DNA from: Bryobacteraceae bacterium CoA2 C42
Lineage (GTDB): Bacteria; Acidobacteriota; Terriglobia; Bryobacterales; Bryobacteraceae
Reading direction: 5' to 3'
DNA length: 64,000 bases
NCBI GenBank assembly: GCA_019931245.1
Contig: JAINDL010000082.1
Coordinates: 26,299-90,298 of the forward strand
The position numbers and the translations under genes are program-made. The first letter of the stretch is position 1. Each line of letters opens with the position of its first letter. Shown here piece by piece: positions 17,297 through 25,902 of the stretch. The notes beneath the pieces were generated by a model. The model did not search any database, was not told where the DNA came from, and was given only the letters and a program-made list of their open reading frames with translations.

Positions 17297-19149
17297 CTTG
17301 CCTGCTGGTGGCCGCCCTGCCTCTGCTGGCGCAGGGGCAGGGGCCGGAGTGGCGTCACTGGGGTGGGGACGCGGGCGGACGGAAGTATTCGCCGCTGCGT
17401 CAGATTCACCGGGGCAACGTCGGCAAGCTGAAGGTGGCTTGGACGTATCGGACGGGGGAGATCAGCGACGGGAGTGAGTCCCCGTCGCGGAGCGCGTTTG
17501 AGACGACGCCGCTGTATGTGGACGGGGTGTTGTACGTGACGACGCCGTACAACCGGCTGGTGGCGCTGGAGGCGGAGACGGGGAAGGAGAAGTGGGCGTT
17601 TGATCCGAAGCTGGACCGGACGCGGCCGCTGAATCTGTTCATCAGCCGGGGGGCGTCGTACTGGACCGACGGGCGGGCGCGGCGGATTCTTTACGGGACG
17701 CAGGGAGGCCGGCTGTATTCGATCGACGCGGCGACGGGGAAGCCGGACGCGGCGTTTGGCGAGGGGGGATCGATCGACCTGCGGAAGGGGGTGGCGGAGG
17801 CGTGGCCCGATAAGGGCTACGGGATGACGTCGCCGCCGGCGATTTACCGGGATGTGGTGATTTGCGGGGCGTGGACGGCGGACGGGGAGCCGCAGGGTCC
17901 GGCGGGGGACATTCGAGGGTTTGACGCACGGACGGGGAAGCTGCTGTGGACCTTTCACACGGTGCCGCGGGCGGGCGAGTTCGGCTACGACACGTGGCCG
18001 GCGGGGGCGGGCCAGGGCCGGGCGGCGGTGAACGCCTGGAGCGTGCTGAGCGTGGATGCGGAGCGGGGGATGGTGTTTGTGCCGCTGACTTCGCCGGCCT
18101 ACGACTACTACGGCGGCGACCGGAAGGGGGACGGACTGTTCGGCGATTCGGTGGTGGCGCTCGATGCGTTGACGGGGAAGCGGGTATGGCATTTTCAGAC
18201 GATTCACCACAACATCTGGGACTATGACCTGCCGGCGCAGCCGAACCTGGTGACGGTGCGGCACGAGGGGCGGATGGTGCCGGCGGTGGCGCAGGTGACC
18301 AAGACGGGATTTGTGTTCCTGCTGGACCGGGTGACGGGGAAGCCGCTGTTTCCGGTGGAGGAGCGGAAGGTGCCGGCGAGCGAGGTGCCGGGGGAGTGGG
18401 CGTCGCCGACGCAGCCGGTGCCGGTGAAGCCGCCGCCGTTTACGCGGCAGTCGATGAGGCCGGAGGAGTTGACGACGGTGACGCCGGAGTCGCGGAGGTT
18501 CTGCGAGGAGGTGGTGAAAGGCGCGAAGTTTGGCGGGTTGTACACGCCGATCGGGCTGGAGCGGACGATTCTGTTTCCGGGCACCAACGGGGGGACGAAC
18601 TGGGGCGGGGCGTCGTTTGACCCGGCGACGCGGACGCTGTATGTGAACTCGATGGATGTGGGGATGACGTTTCAGCTGGAAAAGCGGCCGGAGGGAGCGG
18701 TGGTGCCGTACCGGGCGCGGGGGGCGCGGACGCCGAATTCGCGGTTTTGGGACAACAACCTGTATTCGTGCCAGCAGCCGCCGTGGGGGAGTTTGACGGC
18801 GATTGATCTGGACACGGGGACGTTCCGGTGGCGGGTGGTGTTGGGCGAATACGAGGAGCTGACCAAGCGGGGGGTGCCGAAGACGGGGACGCCGAACCTG
18901 GGCGGATCGCTGGTGACGGCGGGGGGATTGTTGTTTATCGCGGCGACCAACGATGGGCGGTTCCGGGCGTTCGACAAAGACTCGGGGCAACAGCTTTGGG
19001 AGACGCGGCTGCCGGCGAGCGGGCACGCCAATCCGATGACTTATAGCGGACCGCGGTCGAAGCGGCAGTTTGTGGTGATTGCGGCGGGCGGGGGCAACAA
19101 ATACAGCGCGACGTTCGCCGATGCGTTGGTGGCGTTTGCGTTGGAGTAG
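17176..19149 (+). CDS. PQQ-dependent dehydrogenase (quinoprotein, glucose-dehydrogenase-like)
   Basis: An eight-bladed propeller quinoprotein. The core is WRHWGGDAGGRKYSPLRQIHRGNV, blades with TGKEKWAFDP, DAATGKPDAAFG, DARTGKLLWTFHTVPRAGEFG, FQTIHHNIWDYDLPAQPNL, and a last blade FRAFDKDSGQQLWETRLPASGHANPMTY. These match periplasmic PQQ alcohol/sugar dehydrogenases without a cytochrome domain. The start is uncertain: ATG 17176 has an AGGAGG ten bases upstream but yields a 40-residue polar extension before the hydrophobic VACLLVAALPLLAQ. Alternatives are ATG 17197 or GTG 17308. With the first choice it overlaps the TPR gene by 121 bp, so coupling is likely. Confidence 0.88.
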   Translation: MAAVDQGMGSERTERTRERGHHEGAEETGGRQGQGGARKVACLLVAALPLLAQGQGPEWRHWGGDAGGRKYSPLRQIHRGNVGKLKVAWTYRTGEISDGSESPSRSAFETTPLYVDGVLYVTTPYNRLVALEAETGKEKWAFDPKLDRTRPLNLFISRGASYWTDGRARRILYGTQGGRLYSIDAATGKPDAAFGEGGSIDLRKGVAEAWPDKGYGMTSPPAIYRDVVICGAWTADGEPQGPAGDIRGFDARTGKLLWTFHTVPRAGEFGYDTWPAGAGQGRAAVNAWSVLSVDAERGMVFVPLTSPAYDYYGGDRKGDGLFGDSVVALDALTGKRVWHFQTIHHNIWDYDLPAQPNLVTVRHEGRMVPAVAQVTKTGFVFLLDRVTGKPLFPVEERKVPASEVPGEWASPTQPVPVKPPPFTRQSMRPEELTTVTPESRRFCEEVVKGAKFGGLYTPIGLERTILFPGTNGGTNWGGASFDPATRTLYVNSMDVGMTFQLEKRPEGAVVPYRARGARTPNSRFWDNNLYSCQQPPWGSLTAIDLDTGTFRWRVVLGEYEELTKRGVPKTGTPNLGGSLVTAGGLLFIAATNDGRFRAFDKDSGQQLWETRLPASGHANPMTYSGPRSKRQFVVIAAGGGNKYSATFADALVAFALE

Positions 19150-19165
19150 GGAGATACTGAACACT

Positions 19166-19621
19166 ATGCGGACACAGTGGAAGAGCTGGATGATGGCGCT
19201 GGGACTGGCGGCGGGCGCGGCGGGGGCGGAGCGGTATGGCAACGGGTTGACGCTGCGTGAGCCGACGCCGGTGGCGACGATTCTGGGGGCGCCGGAGCAG
19301 TACGTGGGCAAGACGGTGCAGGTGCGCGGGAAGGTGACCGAGGTTTGCACGATGATGGGCTGCTGGATGCAGGTGGTGGACCAGAAGGACGGGATGCGGA
19401 TCAAGGTGAACGATGGGGAGATTGTGTTTCCGCGGACGGCGGTGGGCAAGACGGCGACGGCCGAAGGGATTTTGAAGAAGCTGGTGCTGAGTAAGGAGCA
19501 GGCGGTGGCGCGGGCGCGGCACGAGGCCGAGGAGCAGGGGCGGAAGTTCGATCCGGCGTCGGTGAAGGGTGGTTTGGTGATCTATCAGGTGCAGGGCACC
19601 GGGGCGGTAGTGGGCGAATAA
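19166..19621 (+). CDS. Exported DUF4920-type protein
   Basis: A 151-residue product with a signal peptide (WMMALGLAAGAAGAE). The mature domain is a small OB-like fold typical of DUF4920: GAPEQYVGKTVQVRGKVTEV, then CTMMGCWMQV with two conserved Cys, then a strand MRIKVNDGEIVFP. In this family the Cys pair is nearly always in the form CxxxGCW, which suggests metal or redox binding; no biochemical role is established. A C-terminal helix (SKEQAVARARHEAEEQG) follows. It lies 16 bp after the PQQ dehydrogenase and its stop overlaps the next start by one base (TAATG). Confidence 0.8.
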   Translation: MRTQWKSWMMALGLAAGAAGAERYGNGLTLREPTPVATILGAPEQYVGKTVQVRGKVTEVCTMMGCWMQVVDQKDGMRIKVNDGEIVFPRTAVGKTATAEGILKKLVLSKEQAVARARHEAEEQGRKFDPASVKGGLVIYQVQGTGAVVGE

Positions 19622-21192
19622 TGCAGCGTCGAAAACTGTTGTGGATGGCGGGAGCGGCCGCCGGGAGTGTGTTTGGCCAGGGGGCGGCGCCGGGAGCGGC
19701 GACGGGCCGTGCGAAGTGTAGGCTGGTGCTGGCGATTACGGTGGACCAGTTCCGGTATGACTACCTGACGCGGTTCCGTGGCGAGTACACGGGCGGGATT
19801 GCGCGGATGTTGACGCAGGGGGCGGTGTTCACGAACGCGTTTTATGAGCATACGCCGACGGTGACGGCGGTGGGGCACGCGACGATTTTGAGTGGGGCGA
19901 GTCCGGCGCTGTCGGGGATTGTGGGCAACGACTGGTGGGACCGGGAGATGAACCGGGAGGTGACGAGCGTTTTTGACCCGAAGGCGAAGACGCTGGGGGC
20001 GCCGGAGCGGGCGGCGGCGTCGCCGCACCGGCTGCTGGTTTCGACGATTGGGGATGAGATCAAGATGTCGGGCAAGGGGGAGAGCCGGACGATTGGGATT
20101 TCGGTGAAGGACCGGGGGGCGATTCTGCCGGCGGGGCGGATGGCGGATGCGGCGTACTGGTTCGATAACGAATCGGGGCGGTTTGTGTCGAGCACGTGGT
20201 ACCAGAAGGCGCTGCCGGGCTGGGTGGAGGCGTTCAACGGGCGGAAGCCGGGGGAGAAGTTTCTGGGCGCGGAGTGGAAGGCGGGGGACCTGCTGCTGAA
20301 GAAGATGCCGGCCAAGGCGGACACCATGTTCTACTCGAACATGGAGGCGAGCCCGTTTGGCAATGAGCTGCTCGAGGAGTTCACCGAGGCGGCGATTGAG
20401 AACGAGAAGTTGGGCCAGCATGCTGGGGTGGACGTGCTGGCGGTGAGTTTTTCGTGCAACGACTATGTGGGGCACGCCGAGGGGCCGGACTCTCCGCACG
20501 CGCACGATATGTGCCGGCGTACGGATGGGATGCTGGCGCGGCTGTTTGCGTTTCTCGATAAAAAGATCGGGATGCGGAACGTGCTGGTGGTGTTTACAGC
20601 CGACCACGGCGTGGCGCCGGTGCCGGAAGTAAATACGGCGCGGAAGATGCCGGGGGCGCGGCTGAAAGACCGGGCGATTGGGGCAGCGATGGAAGAGGCG
20701 CTGAGCGCGCGGTACGGAGCCGGGAAATGGCTGGTGCAGGCCAAGTCGCCGTATGTGCCGTATCTGGACTATGAGCTGCTGTCGGCCCGGCGGATTCCGG
20801 CGCGGGAGGCGCGGCAGGTGGCGGCGGAGGCGGTGCGGAACCTTCCCGGGATTGCGCGTGTCTATACCAAAGACCAGATGACGGAAGGGATTGCGATCGG
20901 GGACTTCGTGGCGCGGCGGGTGCATAACGGCTACTACGCGGGGCGGGGGCCGGATCTGGTGGTGGTAACCGAGCCTTATGCGATGTACGCGGCGCGGGGT
21001 ACGACGCACGGCGCGCCGTTCCACTACGATGCGCAGGTGCCGGTGATTCTGATGGGTCCCGGGGTAAAGTCTGGACGATACCACCGGGCGGCGGCGGTGA
21101 ACGATATTGCGCCGACGCTGGCGACGCTGCTTGAGGTGGCGATGCCGAGCGGCAACATGGGGCGGACGCTCGATGAGTGTTTAACGTACTGA
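19621..21192 (+). CDS. Exported alkaline-phosphatase-superfamily enzyme (type I phosphodiesterase / PafA-like)
   Basis: A 523-residue hydrolase. After a Tat/Sec-like leader (MQRRKLLWMAGAAAGSVFGQ) come the superfamily metal sites: LAITVDQFRYDYL (Asp), nucleophile region EHTPTVTAVGHATILSGASP (Thr), SFSCNDYVGHAEGPDSPHAHD (Asp, His), VFTADHGVAPVPEV (Asp-His) and GTTHGAPFHYDAQVPVILMGPG (His). The motif set resembles phosphate-irrepressible PafA/PhoV and nucleotide pyrophosphatases, so it probably releases phosphate from organic esters in the periplasm. Coupled by overlapping TAATG to the DUF4920 gene. Confidence 0.9.
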   Translation: MQRRKLLWMAGAAAGSVFGQGAAPGAATGRAKCRLVLAITVDQFRYDYLTRFRGEYTGGIARMLTQGAVFTNAFYEHTPTVTAVGHATILSGASPALSGIVGNDWWDREMNREVTSVFDPKAKTLGAPERAAASPHRLLVSTIGDEIKMSGKGESRTIGISVKDRGAILPAGRMADAAYWFDNESGRFVSSTWYQKALPGWVEAFNGRKPGEKFLGAEWKAGDLLLKKMPAKADTMFYSNMEASPFGNELLEEFTEAAIENEKLGQHAGVDVLAVSFSCNDYVGHAEGPDSPHAHDMCRRTDGMLARLFAFLDKKIGMRNVLVVFTADHGVAPVPEVNTARKMPGARLKDRAIGAAMEEALSARYGAGKWLVQAKSPYVPYLDYELLSARRIPAREARQVAAEAVRNLPGIARVYTKDQMTEGIAIGDFVARRVHNGYYAGRGPDLVVVTEPYAMYAARGTTHGAPFHYDAQVPVILMGPGVKSGRYHRAAAVNDIAPTLATLLEVAMPSGNMGRTLDECLTY

Positions 21193-21249
21193 AACGGCTG
21201 GCTGTGGTAGTCTAACAGATAGTTTAAAAAGGGAGTTCGATCAAGATTT

Positions 21250-21762
21250 ATGTTTATCCGTTCGCTGCTTTTGCCGGCGCTTCTGCTTGCCGGCGCCACC
21301 GTTGCCTCCGCGCAGATGAAGGTTGCGATTATCAACCTGCAGAGGGCGGTTCTTGAGACGGCGGAATTGACCAAGGCGCAGAAGGATCTGGAAGCGAAGT
21401 TCAAGCCGCGTCAGGAGCAGATCGAGGCGATTCAGAAAGAGCTGCAGCAGATTCAGACGCAGTTGCAGACCATGCAGGGCAAGCTGACGCCGGCGGCCGA
21501 GCAGGAGTTGACGGTGCGCGGACAGCGGCGGCAGCGGGAGTTGCAGCGGTTGACCGAAGACCTGCAGGGGGACGTGGACCGGGAGCGGCAGGATGTGCTG
21601 GGCCGCAGCGCCAAGCGGATGGAAGAGGTGGTGAAGAAGGTTTCCGAGGCGGGCGGCTACGATGTGGTGATTGACGTCTCGAACGCGGTGTTTTTCAAGC
21701 CGGCGCTGGAGATTACCAAGCAGGCGACCGAGGAGTACAACAAAGCGTATCCGGTGAAGTAA
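21250..21762 (+). CDS. OmpH/Skp-family periplasmic chaperone
   Basis: A 170-residue protein with a signal peptide (LLLPALLLAGATVASAQ), then the OmpH signature KVAIINLQRAVLETAE and a long coiled coil (~40-125, rich in Gln/Glu/Lys/Arg: EAIQKELQQIQTQLQTMQ), closing with YDVVIDVSNAVFFK and the C-terminal helix. Skp holds unfolded outer-membrane proteins during transit to BAM. That fits a genome with several giant TonB receptors. The 57-bp upstream gap contains GGGAG as a possible binding site. Confidence 0.88.
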   Translation: MFIRSLLLPALLLAGATVASAQMKVAIINLQRAVLETAELTKAQKDLEAKFKPRQEQIEAIQKELQQIQTQLQTMQGKLTPAAEQELTVRGQRRQRELQRLTEDLQGDVDRERQDVLGRSAKRMEEVVKKVSEAGGYDVVIDVSNAVFFKPALEITKQATEEYNKAYPVK

Positions 21763-21785
21763 GGTGTTGGTTCGGAGGGGGTCCG

Positions 21786-22217
21786 ATGGGCGGCTATCTC
21801 GAGAGTTTTGGCGTTCAGGACGCAAAGCGGGAACGGCTGAGGAAACGGGTGGCCGCGGGGGTGTTGGCGGCAGCGGTCACCGGCGGGTTGTTGTGGTTCC
21901 TGTTTCGGAACTACAAGGAAGAGTCGCGGGTGAAGGAGTTTGTCGCAGCGCTCGAACGCAGGGATTATAAGGCGGCGCACGCGTTGTGGGGGTGCACGGA
22001 CGCCACGCCATGCCGGGATTATGGCATGACGCGGTTTCTTGAGGATTGGGGCGAACAGGCGGGTCCGGTGCAGCGGGGAAGCGTGAAGAACTGCGAGGGC
22101 GGCATCATCCAGACCGTGACGGTGAAGGGGAAAGAGACGCTGCTGTACGTGGACCGGGAGACGCTGCTGATTGGCTTTTCGCCATGGCCGGTGTGCACGC
22201 CGCGGGTTAAGATGTAG
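21786..22217 (+). CDS. Single-pass membrane protein, unknown function
   Basis: A 143-residue product. It has a cytoplasmic basic N-terminus (QDAKRERLRKR), one membrane span (VAAGVLAAAVTGGLLWFLF) and an extracytoplasmic alpha/beta domain with four Cys (GCTDATPCRDYG, KNCEGGIIQ, WPVCTP) that could form two disulphides. YKEESRVKEFVAALERRDYKAAHALWG resembles a DUF4864/TPR-like helix pair. No family was recognised with confidence. It follows the Skp gene by 23 bp. The 3' end overlaps the convergent YfiT-like gene by 11 bp. Confidence 0.7.
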   Translation: MGGYLESFGVQDAKRERLRKRVAAGVLAAAVTGGLLWFLFRNYKEESRVKEFVAALERRDYKAAHALWGCTDATPCRDYGMTRFLEDWGEQAGPVQRGSVKNCEGGIIQTVTVKGKETLLYVDRETLLIGFSPWPVCTPRVKM

Positions 22218-22728
22218 CGTTGATGATGTGGGCGAGGTGATGGGCGCCGTGCCAGGCGTAGAGGGCGAGGGTCTCTTCGAGGCGGCGGGGGCCGAGCTCG
22301 GGGTGGACGAACGGGCGCTGCCACTGTTCGTCTGAGAGCGATTCCAGCAGGATGACCCATCGAAGGTGTAGGGCAGAGAGCAGGACGAGGGAGAGATCGA
22401 CTTCGGCGTGGGCGGCGTCGGGGAGTTCTGCCCAGCGGGCTTCGTCGTAGGGTTTGATGATGGGGGCGTCTTCGGTGAGCGCCAGGCGGAAGCGGATGTA
22501 GCTGTTCATGTGGCTGTCTGCCACGTGATGGACGGTTTGGCGGAGGGTCCAGCCGCCGGGGCGGTAGAGGGAGTCGAGTTGGGAGGGGGTGAGAGGGGAG
22601 ACGGCGGCGCGGAGTTGCGCGGGGAAGGCGGCGAGGGCGCTGATCCAGTGGCGGCGGTCTTCCGGGGTGATGCGGGTAGGCCATTGGAAGCGGCCGATGG
22701 GGTATTGGAGGTCGGGTTGGGGAGTCAT
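22207..22728 (-). CDS. DinB-superfamily protein, YfiT-like (bacillithiol-transferase-type)
   Basis: A 173-residue four-helix-bundle metalloprotein. The N-terminal YPIGRFQWPTRITPEDRRHW, central GGWTLRQTVHHVADSHMNSY and C-terminal LYAWHGAHHLAHI carry the three metal-binding His regions of the YfiT branch. These enzymes are thiol S-transferases or metal-dependent hydrolases in other phyla; the thiol used here is unknown. It begins in an ATGA overlap with the stop of the truncated haemoglobin gene, so it is the last gene of a coupled three-gene set. Confidence 0.9.
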   Translation of the reverse strand: MTPQPDLQYPIGRFQWPTRITPEDRRHWISALAAFPAQLRAAVSPLTPSQLDSLYRPGGWTLRQTVHHVADSHMNSYIRFRLALTEDAPIIKPYDEARWAELPDAAHAEVDLSLVLLSALHLRWVILLESLSDEQWQRPFVHPELGPRRLEETLALYAWHGAHHLAHIINATS

Positions 22729-23108
22729 TGTGGCTGATTGATCATGAAATTCGCAACTTGTAGAAAGAAGGGGCGAAGGATGGCTTCGGTTTCCGGAGGG
22801 AGGGCGGCGGTAGTGAAGGCGTTCTCCATGAGGGTGAGCCAGCGGTCGCGGGCGGCGGCGTTGATCGCGTAGGGAGCGTGGCGCATGCGGAGGCGGGGGT
22901 GGCCGCGTTGTTCGATGTAGCGCGGGGGGCCGCCGAAGCGGCCGATGAGGAAGTCGCGGAGACGCTGTTCGGCGCCGGGGAGATCGTCGGCGGGGTACAT
23001 GGGGCCGAGGATGTCGTCGGTGGGGATCTGGGCGTAGAAGGCGGCGACGAGGCGGGCGAAGCCATCTTCACCAATCGCTTCGTAGAGCTGCATTTCGTTG
23101 AGGCTCAT
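22725..23108 (-). CDS. Truncated haemoglobin, group II (TrHbO-like)
   Basis: A 127-residue 2-on-2 globin. Visible elements are LYEAIGEDGFARLVAAFYAQIP (A-B helices with the B10 Tyr at ~25), DFLIGRFGGPPRYIEQRGHPRL and MRHAPYAI with the proximal F8 His at ~77, and a C-terminal W-containing helix. Group II globins bind O2 or handle NO and peroxide. The ATG at 23108 is supported by homology length and by the ATGA overlap with the preceding DinB gene. The longer frame upstream is shadow of that gene. Confidence 0.93.
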   Translation of the reverse strand: MSLNEMQLYEAIGEDGFARLVAAFYAQIPTDDILGPMYPADDLPGAEQRLRDFLIGRFGGPPRYIEQRGHPRLRMRHAPYAINAAARDRWLTLMENAFTTAALPPETEAILRPFFLQVANFMINQPQ

Positions 23109-23596
23109 ACGGTTTGTTGGAGATAGAAGTAGAACAGGTCGGTGGCGGGAGGGACGTGACCGAGTTGGCGAAGCATGGCCATGACCTGGCCGCGGTGAAG
23201 GGTGGCGTGGTTGACGACGTGGAGGAGAATCTTCCACCGGGCGATGGTGAAGGTGTCACCGTTGAGGCGGCGGGAGGTGAGTTCGCGGTTGAGGTTGGTT
23301 TCGGCGGCGGCGTAGGCTTTGAGACCGTAGAGGACGGGGGGCCAGTGCTCTTTGAGTTGATCGAGCGTGGGTCCGGGGGCGGGATCGGCGAAGTCGATCT
23401 GGCGGCCTTCGAGACGGCTGAGCCAAGTTCTATCTGCGTAGTAGATATGTTGGAGAGTGGCCAGGACGGAGGAGTGGGAGACGTGGAGGTCGCGGGTGAG
23501 TTCTTCTGGAGAGAGGCGGGAGGCAGCGTCGAGGAGTTTGGAGGAGGCCCAGAGGCTGTAGTCGAGGTGAGTGAGGATCGAGGATTGGAGTTCCAT
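23105..23596 (-). CDS. DinB-family four-helix protein
   Basis: A 163-residue protein with the DinB layout: ILTHLDYSLWASSKLLDAA (first metal His region), HVSHSSVLATLQHIYYADRTW and a C-terminal LLHVVNHATLHRGQVMAMLRQLG (the HxxxHRGQ metal motif). DinB-type proteins include mycothiol- and bacillithiol-dependent transferases; the substrate here is unknown. It is the first gene of a three-gene ATGA-linked operon with a haemoglobin and a second DinB-fold gene. The 62-bp gap to rpoD holds no clear promoter. Confidence 0.88.
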   Translation of the reverse strand: MELQSSILTHLDYSLWASSKLLDAASRLSPEELTRDLHVSHSSVLATLQHIYYADRTWLSRLEGRQIDFADPAPGPTLDQLKEHWPPVLYGLKAYAAAETNLNRELTSRRLNGDTFTIARWKILLHVVNHATLHRGQVMAMLRQLGHVPPATDLFYFYLQQTV

Positions 23597-23658
23597 AAAG
23601 CGGAAAGCCGGGGTGATGCGAGATCAGCCCCGGCAAAGGATGGATCATACCGAAGCGG

Positions 23659-25218
23659 CTAACGGGCGGCGAGCAGGGCGCGGAGGTGACGGGCGCGTTC
23701 CGGCGAGCGGAGTTGGCGCAGGGCCTTGGCTTCGATCTGGCGGATGCGTTCGCGGGTCACGTCGAACTCCTGCCCAATCTCTTCGAGAGTGTGCTCGCGT
23801 TCGCAGCCGATGCCGAAGCGGAGGCGGATCACCTTCTCCTCCTTCGGGGAGAGGGTTTTGAGGATGTTCGCGGTCTCATCACGCACGTTGGCTTCGATGA
23901 CCGAGTCGACAGGGGAGCCGACCCAGCGGTCTTCGATGAGATCGCCGAGCGCGGACTCGCCATCGCGACCAACCGGGGTTTCGAGGGAAACGGGATCGCG
24001 GGAGATGGTTTTCAGCTTTTGGACCTTTTCGACGGGGATGTCCATCCGGCGGCTGATCTCTTCATTTGTAGGAGCTCGACCGAGTTCTTTTTCCAGTTCG
24101 CGGGTAGCGCGCAGGAATTTGTTCATCGACTCGTTCATGTGCACCGGGATGCGGATGGTGCGGGACTGGTCGGCGATGGCGCGGGTGATGGCTTGGCGGA
24201 TCCACCAAGTGGCGTAGGTAGAGAACTTGTAGCCGCGGCGGTATTCGAACTTGTCGGCGGCGCGCATCAGGCCGATGTTGCCTTCCTGAATCAGATCGAG
24301 GAGATGAAGGCCGCGGTTGACGTACTTTTTGGCAACGGAGACGACGAGGCGCAGGTTGGCCTCGACGAGATCTTTTTTGGCGCGTTCGGCTTCGGATTCG
24401 CCGTGGCGGATAATGGTGATGGTGTGGCGGAGGTCGCCGAGGGAGGCTCCGGCAAGAGTTTCGAGCCGTTTGACCTCCTTCTTGAGTTCGCGGACGCGGC
24501 CGGCGTGTTCCGGCTTTTTCCGTTCCTCGAGGCGATGGAGTTCGGCTTCGAGGTGGACGATCTCGTCAACTGTTTTGTCGATCTCCTGGGCGAACTGACG
24601 CCAGCGGGAGGGGTAAAACGGGATGGCGCGGATAGCGAGGCTGGTTTCCACCTTCGAACGGGCCAGGCGCATGACCAGCTTCCGGCGGGCTTTGCGAGTG
24701 GCTGCGTCCTTGAGTTCGGCGGGTTTCAGCGGGAGGAGGCCTTCGAGTTTTTCGGCGCTTTGCTGCTGCTTTTTGTAGAGGGTGACGACATTCAGGAAGC
24801 GGTCGAGCGCCTCTTTGCGCATCTTGGCATCGGCGGGGGTGCCGTCTTCGCTCTCGCCGAGGTCGACGAAATTATCGATATCCTGCTCTTCTTTGCGCAA
24901 TGCTTCAGCGAATTCGATGACGCGGTGTTGGACAACAGCGGAGCGACTGATGGCACGCAACATGCGGAGTTTTCCGCGCTCCATGCGACGGGCCAGTTCC
25001 ACCTCTCCTTCCCGGGTTAAAAGCGGGACGGCACCCATTTCGCGGAGATAGACGCGAACCGGGTCATCGGTGTAGATGGACTCTTCGGGCGCAACCTGGC
25101 CCGGAAATTCATCGCCATCGTGAACTTCTTCGGGATGGAAAAAGTTTGCTTCTTCGTCAAATGGGAGCCCAAGGGGCTCGGCAGTGTCAGCGGAATACTG
25201 GTCTTCGAAGTGATCCAT
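23659..25218 (-). CDS. rpoD: Primary sigma factor RpoD (sigma-70)
   Basis: A 519-residue housekeeping sigma factor. Region 1.2 is [20 protein letters not shown]. Region 2 runs [55 protein letters not shown]. Region 3 starts RTIRIPVHM. Region 4 ends [20 protein letters not shown]. The ~150-residue helical insert between 1.2 and 2 (the non-conserved region) is Lys/Arg/Glu rich. Region 1.1 is essentially absent: only ~50 acidic residues precede region 1.2. A consensus-like sigma-70 promoter lies upstream, so rpoD may be self-dependent. Confidence 0.96.
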   Translation of the reverse strand: MDHFEDQYSADTAEPLGLPFDEEANFFHPEEVHDGDEFPGQVAPEESIYTDDPVRVYLREMGAVPLLTREGEVELARRMERGKLRMLRAISRSAVVQHRVIEFAEALRKEEQDIDNFVDLGESEDGTPADAKMRKEALDRFLNVVTLYKKQQQSAEKLEGLLPLKPAELKDAATRKARRKLVMRLARSKVETSLAIRAIPFYPSRWRQFAQEIDKTVDEIVHLEAELHRLEERKKPEHAGRVRELKKEVKRLETLAGASLGDLRHTITIIRHGESEAERAKKDLVEANLRLVVSVAKKYVNRGLHLLDLIQEGNIGLMRAADKFEYRRGYKFSTYATWWIRQAITRAIADQSRTIRIPVHMNESMNKFLRATRELEKELGRAPTNEEISRRMDIPVEKVQKLKTISRDPVSLETPVGRDGESALGDLIEDRWVGSPVDSVIEANVRDETANILKTLSPKEEKVIRLRFGIGCEREHTLEEIGQEFDVTRERIRQIEAKALRQLRSPERARHLRALLAAR

Positions 25219-25312
25219 CTAGAGTCACTCTCCCGTGGAGGGTCTGGTCATCAACTTTCGGAACGGACATGGGTCAGAAGTGCAGACGGACCCGTCAGGA
25301 GTGCCAGTTGGA

Positions 25313-25341
25313 ATTGTATCATTGCAGTTAACCCGTTTGAA
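25313..25341 (-). promoter_or_regulatory. Sigma-70 promoter for rpoD (TTCAAA - 17 bp - TACAAT)
   Basis: On the minus strand a -35 TTCAAA (25336-25341) and a -10 TACAAT (25313-25318) are separated by 17 bp, giving a leader of about 88 nt before the ATG at 25218. This is the only long leader noted in the window; the rest of the 216-bp gap to nrdR shows no gene. Confidence 0.55.
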
Positions 25342-25434
25342 AGAGCAAAGTTGAGGTGCGTTGCCCCCACCGCCTACATTATTAAAGATGCCTGGCGGGG
25401 GAAACGGTTTCAGTTCAATTTCCAGGGGGGCGGC

Positions 25435-25902
25435 TCAGTGCTGGGAGCGGCGGGTGCGGAGCAGGTTCTGGAGTTCGCTGAGGAAGGCCTGTTCGTCCTG
25501 GAAGTCGCGATAGACGGAGGCGAAGCGGACGTAGGCGATCTTGTCGAGCTGGCGGAGTTCGTCCATGAGGATCTCTCCTACTTCCGTAGTAGATAATTCT
25601 CGTTCGGGGCTGTCGGCGATGCGGCTTTCGACGAGGTCGACGATAGCGGCGAGTTTCGAGATGGGAATGGGGCGTTTTTCGCAGGCTTTGATGAGGCCGT
25701 TGAGGACTTTCTGGCGTTCGAATTTCTCACGGCGGCCGTCTTTTTTGACGACCATGTAGGGGATTTCGTCGATTTTTTCGTAGGTCGTGAATCGGCGTTC
25801 ACAGGCGAGGCACTGGCGGCGGCGGCGGATGGCATCGCCTTCCTTGCTTTCGCGGGAGTCGATGACCTTGTCTTCAGAGTGGGCGCAAAAGGGACACTTC
25901 AT
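25435..25902 (-). CDS. nrdR: Transcriptional repressor of ribonucleotide reductase genes
   Basis: A 155-residue NrdR. A zinc ribbon at residues 3-34 (CPFC … CLAC, with RRRRQCLACERRFTTYEKI) is followed by an ATP-cone domain (VVKKDGRREKFERQKVLNGLIKAC, VEIL-type GEILMDELRQLDKIAYVRFASVYRDF). It senses ATP/dATP and represses nrd operons. No nrd gene or NrdR box was seen in the window. The ATG at 25902 overlaps the stop of the flippase-like gene by ATGA, so the two are cotranscribed. Confidence 0.95.
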   Translation of the reverse strand: MKCPFCAHSEDKVIDSRESKEGDAIRRRRQCLACERRFTTYEKIDEIPYMVVKKDGRREKFERQKVLNGLIKACEKRPIPISKLAAIVDLVESRIADSPERELSTTEVGEILMDELRQLDKIAYVRFASVYRDFQDEQAFLSELQNLLRTRRSQH

